From the NCBI GenBank assembly GCA_021464415.1, contig JAKCWG010000423.1:62001-126000 (forward strand): a stretch of DNA of 64,000 nucleotides. The letters are read 5' to 3'. The position numbers were made by a program, and so were the translations under genes. Each line of letters opens with the position of its first letter. The first letter of the stretch is position 1. The notes below the pieces were generated by a model. That model had not been told where the DNA came from. It saw only the letters and a list, made by a program, of their open reading frames with translations, and ran no database searches. The stretch comes from Lonicera japonica (taxonomy: Eukaryota; Streptophyta; Magnoliopsida; Dipsacales; Caprifoliaceae). This document shows positions 23,093 to 34,019 of the stretch, piece by piece.

Positions 23093-23640
23093 GCAACTAA
23101 ATCAAATATACATAAAACGAGAATGATTTGAGTACCTAGAAATTTTTTGATTTTTAGGCCAAAATGGGATTTGAGAAGAGAGATGCGACTATGGAGAGTG
23201 GAGACTACACTACTCGAATTTGGCCGGTGAGTGGACTATGGAGTGAAGGCGTGGTGGTTGTTGGTGGATTGGTGGATGGAGAGAAAGAAGCAGAGTAGCA
23301 ACGGAGAGTGAAGAGAGAGAAATTGAATTTCGGTTTGCCATTTAAAATCGGGTCTCTTTTTTTTTTTTTTTTTTTTCTGTTTAGTTTGGTTTTTTTGGTT
23401 TGATTTTTGATTTTCGGTTTCTCAGTAAAAAATCCTGGCCTAATTGTACATACATGCTTAAAACACACGATAAAAATACTAAAACCTTTTAGATCTTCCA
23501 TTCTTTCCAAACTGTATACTTAAACCTTTCAATGGGACATATATACTATGCTAAACCTTTCACATGATTATAATTTAGGATTGTTCTTTTGGGATAATGT
23601 CAATATTTTAAGTTGGTAAGCACTTGAGTGGGCTAGTTTA
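23093..23640. other. Right part of the interrupted GGTTCGGT-type element and unassigned sequence
   Basis: After the TRIM duplication the sequence carries a poly-T tract (about 23358-23377) and GGTTTGGTTTTTTTGG / CGGTTTCTC words that mirror the CCGAA words at 19918-20075. From about 23450 to 23640 nothing is recognised. Confidence 0.3.
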
Positions 23641-23649
23641 GTACCGAAT

Positions 23650-24100
23650 AGTTTGAAAAGTTGAGACTAGAATTAGCTGATGAAAATTGGGTCTTGATCA
23701 CTAATAGTGCTAGTAGGCAAGCCTTGTAATTTATGGATTCGATTAAAGAAGATTGTGGCCACATCCTTTGCAGAATAAGGGTGTGCCAAGGCAATAAAAT
23801 GCCCATACTTAGAGAACTTGTCTATCACCACAAAAATGGAGTTTTTGTGCTCGGATGTGGGAAGGCCTTCTACGAAATCCATGGCTATGTCTGTCCAAGG
23901 TTTGCTAGGGACTGGGTTAGGCTGTAGCAGTCCGGGGTAGGGCACATGTTCTCCTTTTCTCCTCTGGCAAGTGATACATTCTTTAACAGCTTGAATGACT
24001 GTATTTGCACATGCTAGGCCAAAAGAAGACTTGAGCTATCCTTTTATACTTTGCTTTAATGCCTGAGTGACCCCTAATTCCTAAACTGTGCAGCTCATCA
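23650..24100 (-). pseudogene. Ty3/gypsy integrase remnant
   Basis: The minus strand shows the zinc-binding CITCQRRKGEHVP (about 23970 down), PYPGLLQPNPVP, then the catalytic-core start WTDIAMDFVEGLP, FVVIDKFSKYGHFIAL and LQGLPTSTISDQDPIFIS. The first two catalytic Asp positions are visible (DFVEGLP and SDQDP); the Glu of D,D-E and everything after it is missing because the segment ends near 23670. Frames shift between the zinc and core parts. It is the 3' end of the minus-strand gypsy element whose RT follows immediately upstream. Confidence 0.85.
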
Positions 24101-24108
24101 ATGATCTT

Positions 24109-24659
24109 TTATCTCAGGTCACCTTTATTTCCCACATATAGCTTGCCCTTATATCTTAAGGTCTCATTAACATACGTATAACCTTCCACACGCTCAAGTC
24201 TAGCAACCAGCTTAGTAATAATAATTTGAATTACCTCATCATTTTGCCAACTGTTTCGTACTTCTTCTAGCCATGCGGATTGTATCACTGTGAGTGCATT
24301 ATGTTTAGTCTTTTTTTCTTCATCACTTCCTTTACGAGAGAGAGCATCAGTCACTTTGTTCTTAGTTCCTTTCTTATACGCTATTGCATAACCGTACCCT
24401 ATAAGCTTAGTCAACCATCGTTGTTGGAGCATATAAGTGACTCTTTGTTCTAACAAGTATTGAGGCTTTGGTGCTCAGTCTTCATCATGAATTGATTGCC
24501 TAGGAGGTACGTCCTCCATTTGTGGATTGCATAGATGAGTGCCCAAAGTTCTTTCTCATAGGTTGAAAGCCCTTTTTTCCTTAGTAGAAGTGCTTGCTCG
24601 AGAACACTATTAGTCAACCTTATTGCATTAATACAACCTAACTCCATCATTAAAAGCAT
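24109..24659 (-). pseudogene. Ty3/gypsy RNase H and connection remnant
   Basis: The minus strand reads LSTYEKELWALIYAIHKWRTYLLG and TEHQSLNTC, the RNase H domain phrase that normally reads LSTYEKE...AV.KWRHYL...TDHQSL. It then continues, after a frameshift near 24455, with LEQRVTYMLQQRWLTKLIGYGYAIAYKKGTKNKVTDALSRK. In TEHQSL a Glu stands where the family has the active-site Asp. Confidence 0.88.
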
Positions 24660-25372
24660 TAATCTCTACGACAAAGGCTTTAGCAAAATCATGTAAAGCC
24701 AATATGAGGGTAATAGCCATTACTGTTTTGAATTGGTCAAATGCCAAAGCTGCCTCTACAGTCCATCCGAATTGGTTCTTCTTGAGTAGTTGAGCGAGTG
24801 GTTTAGCAATGGTACCATAGCCCTTTACAAACTTTTGATAATACCTAGTTAAGCCCAGGAAGCCCCTCAATGCCTTAACAATTTTAGGAGGAGGCCATTG
24901 TAACATTGTTGCCACTTTATTTTGATCTTCTACCACTCCTTCCTTAGAGATGATATGCCCAAAGTATTCTAGCTTGTTTTGTGAAAAGCTACATTTAGAC
25001 AGTTTGATAAAAAATCAGTGTTTTCTAAAAACTTTGAAGGTTATTTGCAAATGTTGAGCATGCTCTTTCAAACTCCTGTTGTGTACCAGAATATCATTAA
25101 AGAATACCATGATGAACTTCCTTAAATGTGGTTTGAAAACTTGACTCATACATTCCTGAAAGGTAGCGGGGGCATTGGTCAAGCCAAAAGGCATGACAAG
25201 GAATTCATAATGCCCTTCATGGGTTTGAAAGGCTGTTTTGGCAATGTCTCCTTTAGCTACTCTAATACGATGATAAATAGATTTAAGGCCTAATTTCAAA
25301 AAGACAGTTGCCGTGTGAAGCTCATCTAGAAGCTCATCGATTACTGGAATGAGGTACTTATTTTTTTGTAGT
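24628..25372 (-). pseudogene. Ty3/gypsy reverse transcriptase remnant (palm to connection)
   Basis: The minus strand reads [20 protein letters not shown], then the [10 protein letters not shown] and [25 protein letters not shown] segments, then [10 protein letters not shown], the active-site box that should contain two Asp but here reads F-N-D, so the enzyme is inactive. RGFLGLTRYYQKFVKGYG follows. The N-terminal RT part lies 6.5 kb away at 31924-32110 because other elements inserted between the conserved KKERW-type segment and KYLIPV. Confidence 0.9.
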
Positions 25373-26029
25373 TGTAGACACCTTAATTCTTGACCCCTGC
25401 AAGACCCCTAAAAAAACTCCTAAAAAGTACACATCGAGTCCAGAACTCACATACACATTAGAGAACGCTTCGAGGGAGTTTGTAGCAAAACAAAAGGCCT
25501 ATTAGATGCGTTTGTCGCACGACAAACCCATTAAACACAGACCAACCACTTTCTAACACATCATTGTGTTAGAACCCATCACTTCAGCTATTTGTCACAT
25601 GACAAACATATATTTGTCACGTGAAAAATAGGTAAATGTTGGGATTTTTCGTATGACAAACCTTTTCAGCACTATAAATAGGCCCTTACCCCCATTGGTT
25701 CAAGGACACGATTTTTACACTAAATTTTCTTATTCTCACATTTTTAGTCTTCAAGTCTTCTTTAGAAGCATATTTGATAATATTTATTTTCGCAAGAATC
25801 TTGGATTTAATCTTAGACCCGGAGTGGCACCTTTTAGAGTTAAACCGCTGAAAATATTTCGAAGAGGAAAAGCAAGTACCATACCAAAAGTTTCTCTATA
25901 ATACTTTGTTTTTCTTTTATTTATATTATATCAACGGAGAGGTAATCCCTTAAGCTTCTTTTTAAATTAAGTTATATATCTGCATATTTATTTTATCTTA
26001 TTTGTTTAAATTACGTTATTCATAATGTC

Positions 26030-26668
26030 TAGGAATGGCAATGGGGCGGGTTTGGCAAAACTCGACCCGTACATATATAACCCCGCCCCGAACCCGAGAC
26101 GGGTTTTTTTTTATATTTCCCAAACCCGCTCCGCATTAAATTCCCATAACCCGAACCGCCCCGCCCCGACTTGAATTAAATAACACCTGTTTTAACACAC
26201 CTGCTCTAACACAATCAAAATCTAAGCTTCTAAAGAATAACAGTAGGCTACATTATTCAATGGCTCACAAAGTCAAATTAAATAACAATCCAAACTCAAA
26301 TTAAATTCAAACATCAAAAGAGTAGTAAAGCTACAATCAAAAGAGTAGTAAAGCTACAATAATACTTCAAACACCAAATAAAATCCACTAAAACATTTGA
26401 AAGTACCAAATAAACTGAAAAGCAAAGTCTTTTATTTTTCAACTTAAAGTCATATATAATTATATATCTTATAAATTAAAAATATATTTAAATATATATA
26501 TACGGGGTGGGTCGGGGCGAGTTTTTAATGGCGAAACCCGAACCCGGTCCGGGTTTTTTTTCCAAATACCAAGCCCGCTCCGCTCTCAAAAAAACCCGCC
26601 CCGAGCCCACCCCACTCAGGTTGGATCGGGTCGAGAACTCGGCGGGTTGGGTTTTTTTGCCACCCCTA
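26030..26668. mobile_element. hAT-type MITE (639 bp)
   Basis: A perfect 8-bp duplication ATAATGTC (26022-26029, 26669-26676) flanks termini TAGGAATGGCAA and TTGCCACCCCTA (10 of 12 matched as inverted repeats). Both ends are rich in GGGGCGGGT / ACCCGCCCC words (26038-26170 and 26503-26660), while the middle is AT-rich and holds a short direct repeat AAAGAGTAGTAAAGCTACAA (26318, 26339). Confidence 0.93.
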
Positions 26669-27040
26669 ATAATGTCGACTTTTTATATATGTTGTTCTGT
26701 CAACTTTTTAGTTGAATAAACTTATTGTCAAGTTATCGATATTCTGTTGTTTTCAAACAAAACTTATTTTTAAAACCCTAATAAAAATCATTTGTAAAAC
26801 TAAAAAAAGTAAGGCAATTACTGTTAGGATAAAACCAAGTTTTCAAAACTTGAACTGGTAAAGTTTACTTAGGAATTAAACTCAAATATATTATGCCTTC
26901 CATATAGATTGTAATGTATCTGATACACTCTCCTTAAAAGTTCAATTCCATATCAAATCAATTCCGATAAAAATCCAATCTTTTATGAATTAACCAAATA
27001 AGATAATTGATATTGTTATATGAGGAAATAATACCTAATC

Positions 27041-29065
27041 TGTAACACTATGTGTTTATTGTAATGTTAATTTTGTGTATTATGTTTAATGATGTAGAAA
27101 ATTATCTGTGCATAATTTGGAGAAAAGCTCATTTCGTAAATTGTAGGTCTTTTAATTATCTTTTAATAGACATAAAAATCATCTTAATCAACGAGGAGTT
27201 ATGGCCAAAACAAAATGGGAGAAAATTTTGTCTACGGACTGGTATGGGAAATTGGCATATTGGTTCGGCGTATGTAAGTTTGGAAAAAAATTGGTTACGG
27301 ACTGGTATGCAGTTTTGGCATACCGGTTCGGCGTGAAAAACTTTTGGAGAAATTTAGCTGCGGACTGGTATGAGGTTTATGCATATCAGTCCAGCGTTTA
27401 AAATTCTAGGAATTTTGGGGCTACGGATCGGTCTCCTATTTTGGCATATCGATCCGCCAGCATGAACAGTGCACCAACTTATGTTGATTTAAGTTCGTTT
27501 ATCTCCTCTCTCCACCCATATTTCAACCAAAAACACACCACACTCCCCTTAGAGAGCTCTAGAGAGTTCCAGAGAGAGTTCTAGAGCAAGGAATCTTATC
27601 AATTTTTCATTGATAATCTGAGGTTTAAGCTTCGAATTGCTCAAATATTTGCCTTAATCACTATTCATTGCCTTCTTCGTGGGGTTTCTTGGGAAGCAGC
27701 TGGAATCTTTATCTTTTCTTCTTCTTTTTCGCTCATAAATCGAGGTAGGGTTTTTCATGCTTTCAAAACCCAATAAAATGATTACTTAGCTTGAGAATCG
27801 TTGTATTTGACTTGCTTTGGTTTAAAAACTCATGAGTAATAGGATATATGTTGTGTAATGATTTCTATAACTTTATTTGCATGATTTAAGGCAAAATATG
27901 CCATACACACTTGTTGTAAAGCGTTATTGGAATCATATACGATATCTCTTAGTGGTGTGGATGTTGTTGTTAGAAGAATACAATTATTGATGATTTATAC
28001 ACACCAAGAGATATGAAATGGGATTTAATTGAGTGGATATAGCATAGATTGGTTGGTGTATTCATAAAATAGCATGATTTGCATATTGTGCATATTATTA
28101 CTGTGTCAATCAAATGCCTGGAGAACTCGTGGCATCTTTGGACTATCCTAATGGCCCATTCTATTGGCTGTATCTGTCTTATTCATGGTGACGGGAGCAT
28201 GCTATGATCATTATATTATCTCGATTGAGATATGATCCTGTTATGGATCTGTCTATGATTCGGTTGTGGTTCTTCGATGGTGAAGAGAGTATGTGTTTAT
28301 TTGGTACCTGCCGGTATGAAAAATAAGTATGGCCTGGTGCCCTTAAGTTGAAAATCCCTAAACCTTCGGAGGGCAGCAACACGTCGGCTGTTTAGAGCTA
28401 GCATTGTGTAGCTCGAAAATCTAGACAACAGTAAGGCACTATGATTCTGTTGCTGTGATACTATTGGTGGACTTGTGGTCCAAATTTGGTTATAATCTAT
28501 CGACATTATCTGGGGCCGATAGGCCAATTTATGATCATTGACGGATTATTCTCTCGGGCAGGCAGGCCCATATTCTATTCTGGATCGATATGGATATATT
28601 ATGGCTAAGTGGTTCTATGGTTGACATAAAGGAGGTAACCTGCATTGGCATATGCATGCATTGCTTATTGAATATATGGTTTTAAATCGAAATGTGTTAT
28701 ACACATGATGCTTTTGTTATTATATACCCCTACTGAGCGTATAGCTTACCCCGTTTTCTTAAAATATTATAGGTATTCACGAGTCCCAGGGAGACAAAGA
28801 GAAGACAGGTTCGGGGACGAAGTAGAAGCCTCTGATACTATAGTTCTCTTTTGTAGTAAATGTGCTTGTCCAGGAAGCCACGGCTAGCCCGAAAACTGTT
28901 TATATTTTTGTTGTTCATATAGTTTAGCCATGTATATCTATGATACATATTGTGTTTGATTTATATTCTTCATATACACCTATCTTAGTTATACTAAGAT
29001 GGGTTAGTGACACTCTAGGTCTTAATTACGGGTGTAATCTTGTACATTAAGGCGGGGGTGTTACA
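27041..29065 (+). mobile_element. Solo LTR (2025 bp), Tekay/Del-like
   Basis: It runs from TGTAACACTATG to GGCGGGGGTGTTACA with a perfect 5-bp duplication TAATC (27036-27040, 29066-29070). No gag-pol is present, so it is the product of LTR-LTR recombination. Shared LTR phrases with 29661-31923 include GGAGGTAACCTGCAT, CCCCTACTGAGC, CAGGAAGCCA.GGCTAGCCCGAA-like text and AAGATGGGT.AGT.A..CTC near the end. It contains the palindromic tandem block at 27232-27465. Confidence 0.92.
27232..27465. repeat. Four ~60-bp repeats with CGGACTGGTATG...GGCATACCGGTTCGGCG arms
   Basis: Copies start near 27234, 27296, 27359 and 27422. Each pairs CGGACTGGTATG with a downstream GGCATA..GGTTCGGCG, so each could fold as a hairpin (for example GGTATGC / GCATACC at 27301-27324). 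Arms diverge between copies but complementarity is partly kept. Confidence 0.85.
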
Positions 29066-29885
29066 TAATCAATCTCAAGATTTAAAGCAAATAACATAAA
29101 CTTTTGTCACTAGTAATAAGACTTTGACAAAACCAAAACATCTGATCACGGAATATAATATTTTCATCATTTTTCTAGTTTCCCCCCAAAAATCAAGTTT
29201 TTATAAGATATTTTCAGAAAGCATTAGAATATCAGTAAAAGAATTTAAATTTTTTAATATAAAATAAACGTATAAAGACCACTAGAGACCGAAAGGGCAA
29301 AATGAGTGCTTAACACCTTCCGAATCGTAATATAGTTCTTGAACCCTATAGAATTCTAGTTTTGTAGACAAACATATAATGAAAAGGCTTATTTTAGCCT
29401 TTTTGCTTACACCACTCTTTTATTCGTTTTCTCGTAAAACGTACTGGTAACTCTGAACGAACCCTCCTACATCTAGTATAAGATAAAGGGACAAAAAATA
29501 TGATTTATCACTATATGAAAGAAAATGGAACAACAAAACCTTTTCCGATATTTCAGACCCTCAAACTAGAGGTCGGGACTCGGGGGTCGCATTTGCAGCT
29601 TATCACAGTAGTGAGCGAATTTAGTTCTCTATAGTTAATACAAAGTCTCCACACACCATCTGTAACACCCGATGTTTATATTAATGTAATTAAGAGTTAC
29701 TTTGTTTCATTTGTGCCAGAAAGCATGGTAAATGTTGGAAATGTATGAAAATTTTCTATTATTCCCGTGTAGGAATCGTTTTGGTCTACCAAGCTTGTAA
29801 AATTCGCCAAAAATTCATTTTAACTCATTTTTAAGTGAATCTAAAGCCATATGTTAGATTTTGAGCTAAATTTTAATATAATAAT

Positions 29886-30010
29886 GCACAACAGGCACCT
29901 ATTGTGGGAAAACAGGCGCCTGTTGAGATTCGAGCCCCGTAAATTTTTTCTAGTTTTCTCTCGCAGTTGAACAGGTGCCTGTTTTTGTAAAAGAGGTGCC
30001 TGTTGCAATG
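29886..30010. repeat. Palindromic ACAGGCGCCTGT block in LTR
   Basis: Four copies of a CAGG(C/T)(A/G)CCT-type palindrome occur within 125 bp (about 29892, 29912, 29971 and 29993), the second being the perfect ACAGGCGCCTGT. The block lies 225-350 bp from the LTR start, the same relative position as the unrelated repeat block in the 27041 LTR. Confidence 0.85.
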
Positions 30011-31280
30011 TCGGTTCAAAAGTTTAAAAGCATTTCTAGATGGTTCCTTGGTCATTTTCTCAATTCTCTTGTTCCATTTTTGAGAGCTTCTTTCTCCATA
30101 CAAACTTCTCTCTAAAATTTTTTCGATATCAAGTTTTTGGATTGCGATTTGACCTTAAGAAAAGTTGCTCTAGGCTTTGAGGGGATCGAGGTGATATAGG
30201 AGATTCAAGATTTCGTCGGTCGAGGTTCCGAATATCAACTTTTTCTCTTCCTTTCGGCTTATAATTTCAAGGTAGGGGTTTATTTGTTTTCGAAATTCGA
30301 GATATGAGTTTATTCTCTGAAGATTATTATATTTTTATAATATTTATGTTAAACAAACTATATTATGCTTGTTGAGATTGATGTTTTATGATTTATAAGT
30401 TCTATAAGTATGTTGTGGAACAATATGGGCCATTTACACTATACATACTTAGGTTGTGTTATTCCATGGATGTATGAATGTTATATGTGTTGTAAATTGA
30501 TTGTTGACAAAAATACATCATGGAATGTGGATATTGAATTGTTATGGTGTATATGGCATAAATTGTTCCACGTATTCATTTAATAGTATGATTTGCATGT
30601 TATGCATTGAATTGCATAGATTATCGTGTCAACCGGAGTCTTTGCGATTCACTCGGCAAAGATGGAGTATTCAGTGGACATATGGCATGCAAATTGTCTT
30701 TTTGGAGGGCTACATCTTGTATCTACGATGTAGAAGCCTATATTGTTTATTGTTAATTTGGAGAGCTTGTGTCTCTCGAGATTGGATTCTTGATTATGGA
30801 TATATAGTGCTTGCCAAGATGAAAAATAGGTAGGGCTCGGTGCCCTTGGGTTGAAAATCCGTAAACTCCCGAGGGAGCAATGTTTGGCCGCTTATAAGCC
30901 ATCGGTGAGGAGCCCGGGAGCCTAGGCAATGGGCAATGCACTATGGCTTCGATTTATATCTATGTTGGTTCGGATTAGGGGCAATAGTCCCACTTCTATT
31001 GTGGTGTTGGCATTGCATTCTCTTGAGGCAACGAATGGCATTCTCTAACTCACGGTTCGGATTCTCAATGGCTCGGTAATGGTTGACACTGGAGGTAACC
31101 TGCATAGCATGTGCATGCATTGTTTATTATAATAATGGTTTTTCTTTTAACTTGTATTGTTGGTTAAAACACTACTTGATATTTGAACATTAAAGTTTGT
31201 TTTAAAAATAAAATTTCCCTCATTTATCTTCCCCCTACTGAGCATTGTAGCTCACCTCATTTTTCTAAAATAATTCAGGT

Positions 31281-31845
31281 ACGGAGGAGACTAACAAGGA
31301 TAAAGAAACTACGGGACCCAGGGAAAAATAGAGGCTCTAATATTATGACCATTTTGTGACTATTTTTGTAATGTATATATTTTCTCAGGAAGCCATAGCT
31401 ATCCCGAAATGTTGTGTACTATTTTGAGTTACATAGTTTGGTTATGTATAACTGTTAAATACATGTGTAATAATTATACTATTGTTTCATCTTGCATGCT
31501 TGTTTGACACGTGATATGGACATTGTTTGGATTTCTTATTTACATACATACCCATGGAAAAAGAAAACGGAGGAGTCTAACAAGGATAAAGAAACTACGG
31601 GACCCAGGGAAAAATAGAGGCTCTGATACTATGACCATTTTGTGACTATTTTTGTAATGTATATATTTTCTCAGGAAGCCATAGCTATCCCGAAATGTTG
31701 TGTACTGTTTTGAGTTACATAGTTTGGTTATGTATAATTGTTAAATACATGTGTAATAATTATACTATTGTTTTATCTTGCATGCTTGTTTGACACGTGA
31801 TATGGATATTGTTTGAATTTCTTATTTACATACATACTCATTTTA
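31281..31845. repeat. 286-bp tandem duplication inside the solo LTR
   Basis: Copy 1 begins ACGGAGGAGACTAACAAGG at 31281 and copy 2 ACGGAGGAGTCTAACAAGG at 31567. They run in near-perfect register through GAAACTACGGGACCCAGG, TCAGGAAGCCATAGC and TTGACACGTGATATGGA, with only a handful of differences. The 27041 LTR has one copy of the equivalent segment. Confidence 0.93.
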
Positions 31846-31923
31846 GTAAATCTAAGATGGGTCAGTAATGCTCCAAGCCTTAATTACAGGTGTTATCATA
31901 TAAATTAAGGCGGGGGTGTCACA

Positions 31924-32110
31924 CCATCTTTCTTTTTCACAAACAACAATGGTGAAACAAATGGGCTTGTCGAATGTCGAATGTCGAATGATTCCATTTT
32001 GTAACATCTTATTCATTATGAGTTCAATTTTATTTTTCTATAGATGCAGACACCTGTAGGACCTTATTTTGAAGGGTTCTTCACCACGCTTGAGTGGTAT
32101 TTGGTGGTCT
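31924..32110 (-). pseudogene. Ty3/gypsy reverse transcriptase N-terminal remnant
   Basis: The minus strand reads IEKKIELIMNKMLQNGIIRHST, then a KPICFTIVVCEKERW segment, matching the gypsy RT entry region (E...I..ML..GIIR.S...S.V.LVKKKDGSW). It stops at the solo LTR boundary and resumes at 25372. About 14 residues of the intervening RT (the CVDYRALN region) are missing or scrambled, so a small deletion accompanied the insertions. Confidence 0.85.
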
Positions 32111-32269
32111 TATACCCTAGGAGGAGTTAGTCCCTTGGGTTCTTTAAATAATTCACCATATTGTTACAATAATTATTGAATATAAGCTGGAATATTAACT
32201 GTGGGGTCATTTTCACCAGTCACAAAACTGAGTTGACTAATGAAAATACGTTTATTAGTACTACAAAGG

Positions 32270-32720
32270 TTATAAACAGAACCTCCATTTTATTACCTTT
32301 AGCTCTACTTCCTTCTTGGTGCCTCCTTCTAATGTCACCACCTTATTGTTTCTATGAATGCCCACTGTTAACTTGTTTAGATCCAGCATAACTGGACCTA
32401 CCTCTCTTAGCCATTTAGTACAAAGTATCATATTATAGCCTCCTAATAGCAAGATTCTCATGCTAGTAGTAAACTGGTGGCCTTGGACTGACTAATGAAA
32501 TGCAGGGCACATGGCACTATTGCTAATTTTGTTCCTATCAGCAATGGTTACTTGCAATTGGTGGGTAGTGGTAAGCTTGCAACTAGCTTGCTTGGTAGCA
32601 TGGGGATCGAGAAAATTACGTGTGCTACCGAAGTCAACCAATATTCTTAGAGGTACCTTTTTACTGTAACCATAAATGATCAATATTTGGGAAGGGTTCC
32701 CTATAGAGATATCATGCATA
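32270..32720 (-). pseudogene. Ty3/gypsy aspartic protease remnant
   Basis: The minus strand reads PLRILVDFGSTRNFLDPHAT, the retroviral-type protease site in which the usual D-S-G is D-F-G. After a frameshift it gives LLLGGYNMILCTKWLREVGPVMLDL (the GCDMILG..WL region). It lies between gag and RT in the same orientation, as expected for the gypsy order gag-PR-RT-RH-IN. Confidence 0.85.
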
Positions 32721-32849
32721 GAGATGCTAGGTTCATCAATGGTTTGTTGTTTTGCCTCAATTCCACTAGCTTATACTGTGCTGCCATCTTGTTCTTACTC
32801 TGCTGCAGTGATTCCCCATTCCCCAATTATCATATGGACTTACAATTTT

Positions 32850-34019
32850 TTTTTGCATTTATGGCCATAGCTGTACACTTTATCACAATAATAGCATAAC
32901 CCCTTATCCCTATTTGCTTGCATTTGTGTTATTGTTATTTTTTTGATAGTTACTATGGCAGTAGGGTTAGGTGATTTACTTGGAACTGGTGGGTTTTTGG
33001 TTTCAATTCGATTTGAGATGTTGGTGGTATTTGATTAACCTTTGGTTGGGGTGGAGTACTATGAATGAATGGGTGAGTATTTCTTTTGGTCAGTGGTGTT
33101 AGTGGATGTGATTTCAGTGGTGGACAATGATTTGGCTTTGGTTAATAAGGAGTTGAGTCTTCTTTTTTGCAGTCTGGCTAAAGTGATTGGATCATGTAAT
33201 GTAATGGATTTCAACATGTGGACAAAGTTTTTGAGCTTAGCATGTAGCCCTTAAATGAAGGTGGTTATAAAATAAAACTTAGTCAAGCTTGGTTCCAGTT
33301 CCAATAGTGGTGCTTTTAGATCCTTAAATCGAGTTTGATACTCCTCCACACATTCCCCTTGTTTCAATTCATGTAGTTTATTAATTGAATTTCTATACCT
33401 TTATTTAGCAGACCTTTTGGTAGCCTCTCTCTTAAATGTTTTCCAATTCATTGAATTAATGCCTTTAAATTTAGTGAAGAACCGCTTTCTAGCCTTACCC
33501 TTTAGATATAATGTTATATATGGAACCCTTTGTTCTTTAGGAGTCCCATTGATAAAGAAAAACACACACACACTGTTACAACTAATCAACCACATCATCC
33601 TCTTCATCAAAAATAGGGAATTCGTACCTAGGATTTTTGAAATTATTCTGGGTAACATGGTGTATCATAGGAAAATGAGTACCTTTCGTTACAATGGTAG
33701 CATGTGGGTTGACTCCTTTTCTAACAACCATCCCCATAGGAGTGGGCAATAGACCTTTGTGCCTTGGATCTTCCATTGGGGTTTCCATGATTGATGGCCT
33801 ACCAGTTGGCTCAAACTTGCTCCTCAACCAACTGAATTATTGATTGAAGTTAGCTTGCATCTTAGCCTCAAATTTTTCCTGTGTAACCCCCAACTGATCA
33901 TTCTTCAATTCTTATTATTGTACTGCCATTTCTAGCTTCTGTGTTTAAGCCTCAACTGAGGCTTGATTAGCCTCTACTTGTTCTTTCAGTGCAGCAACAC
34001 CACCACCAACCATGATTCA
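32850..34019 (-). pseudogene. Ty3/gypsy gag remnant with zinc knuckle
   Basis: Starting near 34016 on the minus strand the frame reads MVGGGVAALKEQVEANQAS. It continues through RYEFPIFDEEDDVVD, the retrotransposon-gag segment TLYLKGKARKRFFTKFKG..SMNWKTFKREATKRSAK, and ends at a CDKVYSYGHKCK knuckle (32855-32887). Several stops and frameshifts are present. The upstream end is cut by the LTR that begins at 34020, so no 5' LTR of this element is visible. Confidence 0.82.

Larger units (their letters stand above)
25373..29655 (+). mobile_element. Tat/Ogre-type LTR, interrupted by a MITE and a solo LTR
   Basis: It starts TGTAGACACCTTAATTCTTG followed by GACCCCTGCAAGACCCC, the start typical of Tat/Ogre LTRs, with a TATA-like CACTATAAATAGG (25669-25681). 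The right part (29071-29655) carries GAGTGCTTAACACCTTCC..TTGAACCC and ends near GTCTCCACACA, also Tat-like. Without the inserted MITE (26030-26668) and solo LTR (27041-29065) the unit is about 1.6 kb. The right end and the target duplication are not clean (GTAGT on the left, CCATC on the right), so the right boundary is approximate. Confidence 0.6.
29661..31923 (+). mobile_element. Solo LTR (2263 bp), same family
   Basis: It runs from TGTAACACCCGATG to GGCGGGGGTGTCACA with a perfect 5-bp duplication CCATC (29656-29660, 31924-31928). It sits at the junction between the Tat/Ogre-type LTR and the gypsy RT N-terminus. Length includes a 286-bp internal tandem duplication; without it the LTR is close to the 2.0 kb of the copy at 27041. 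Confidence 0.92.

Noticed and set aside
26507..26719. Pro-rich 70-residue frame
   Set aside because: It is the GC-rich end of the hAT MITE with CCCGCCCCG words, not coding.
27052..27401. Repeat-containing frames with a TDWY.....YRFG-like pattern
   Set aside because: The periodic peptides are produced by the ~60-bp palindromic DNA repeats of the solo LTR. The frames differ between overlapping readings.
30501..30833. 110-residue Cys-rich plus-strand frame
   Set aside because: It is contained in a solo LTR and not kept in the related LTR at 27041.
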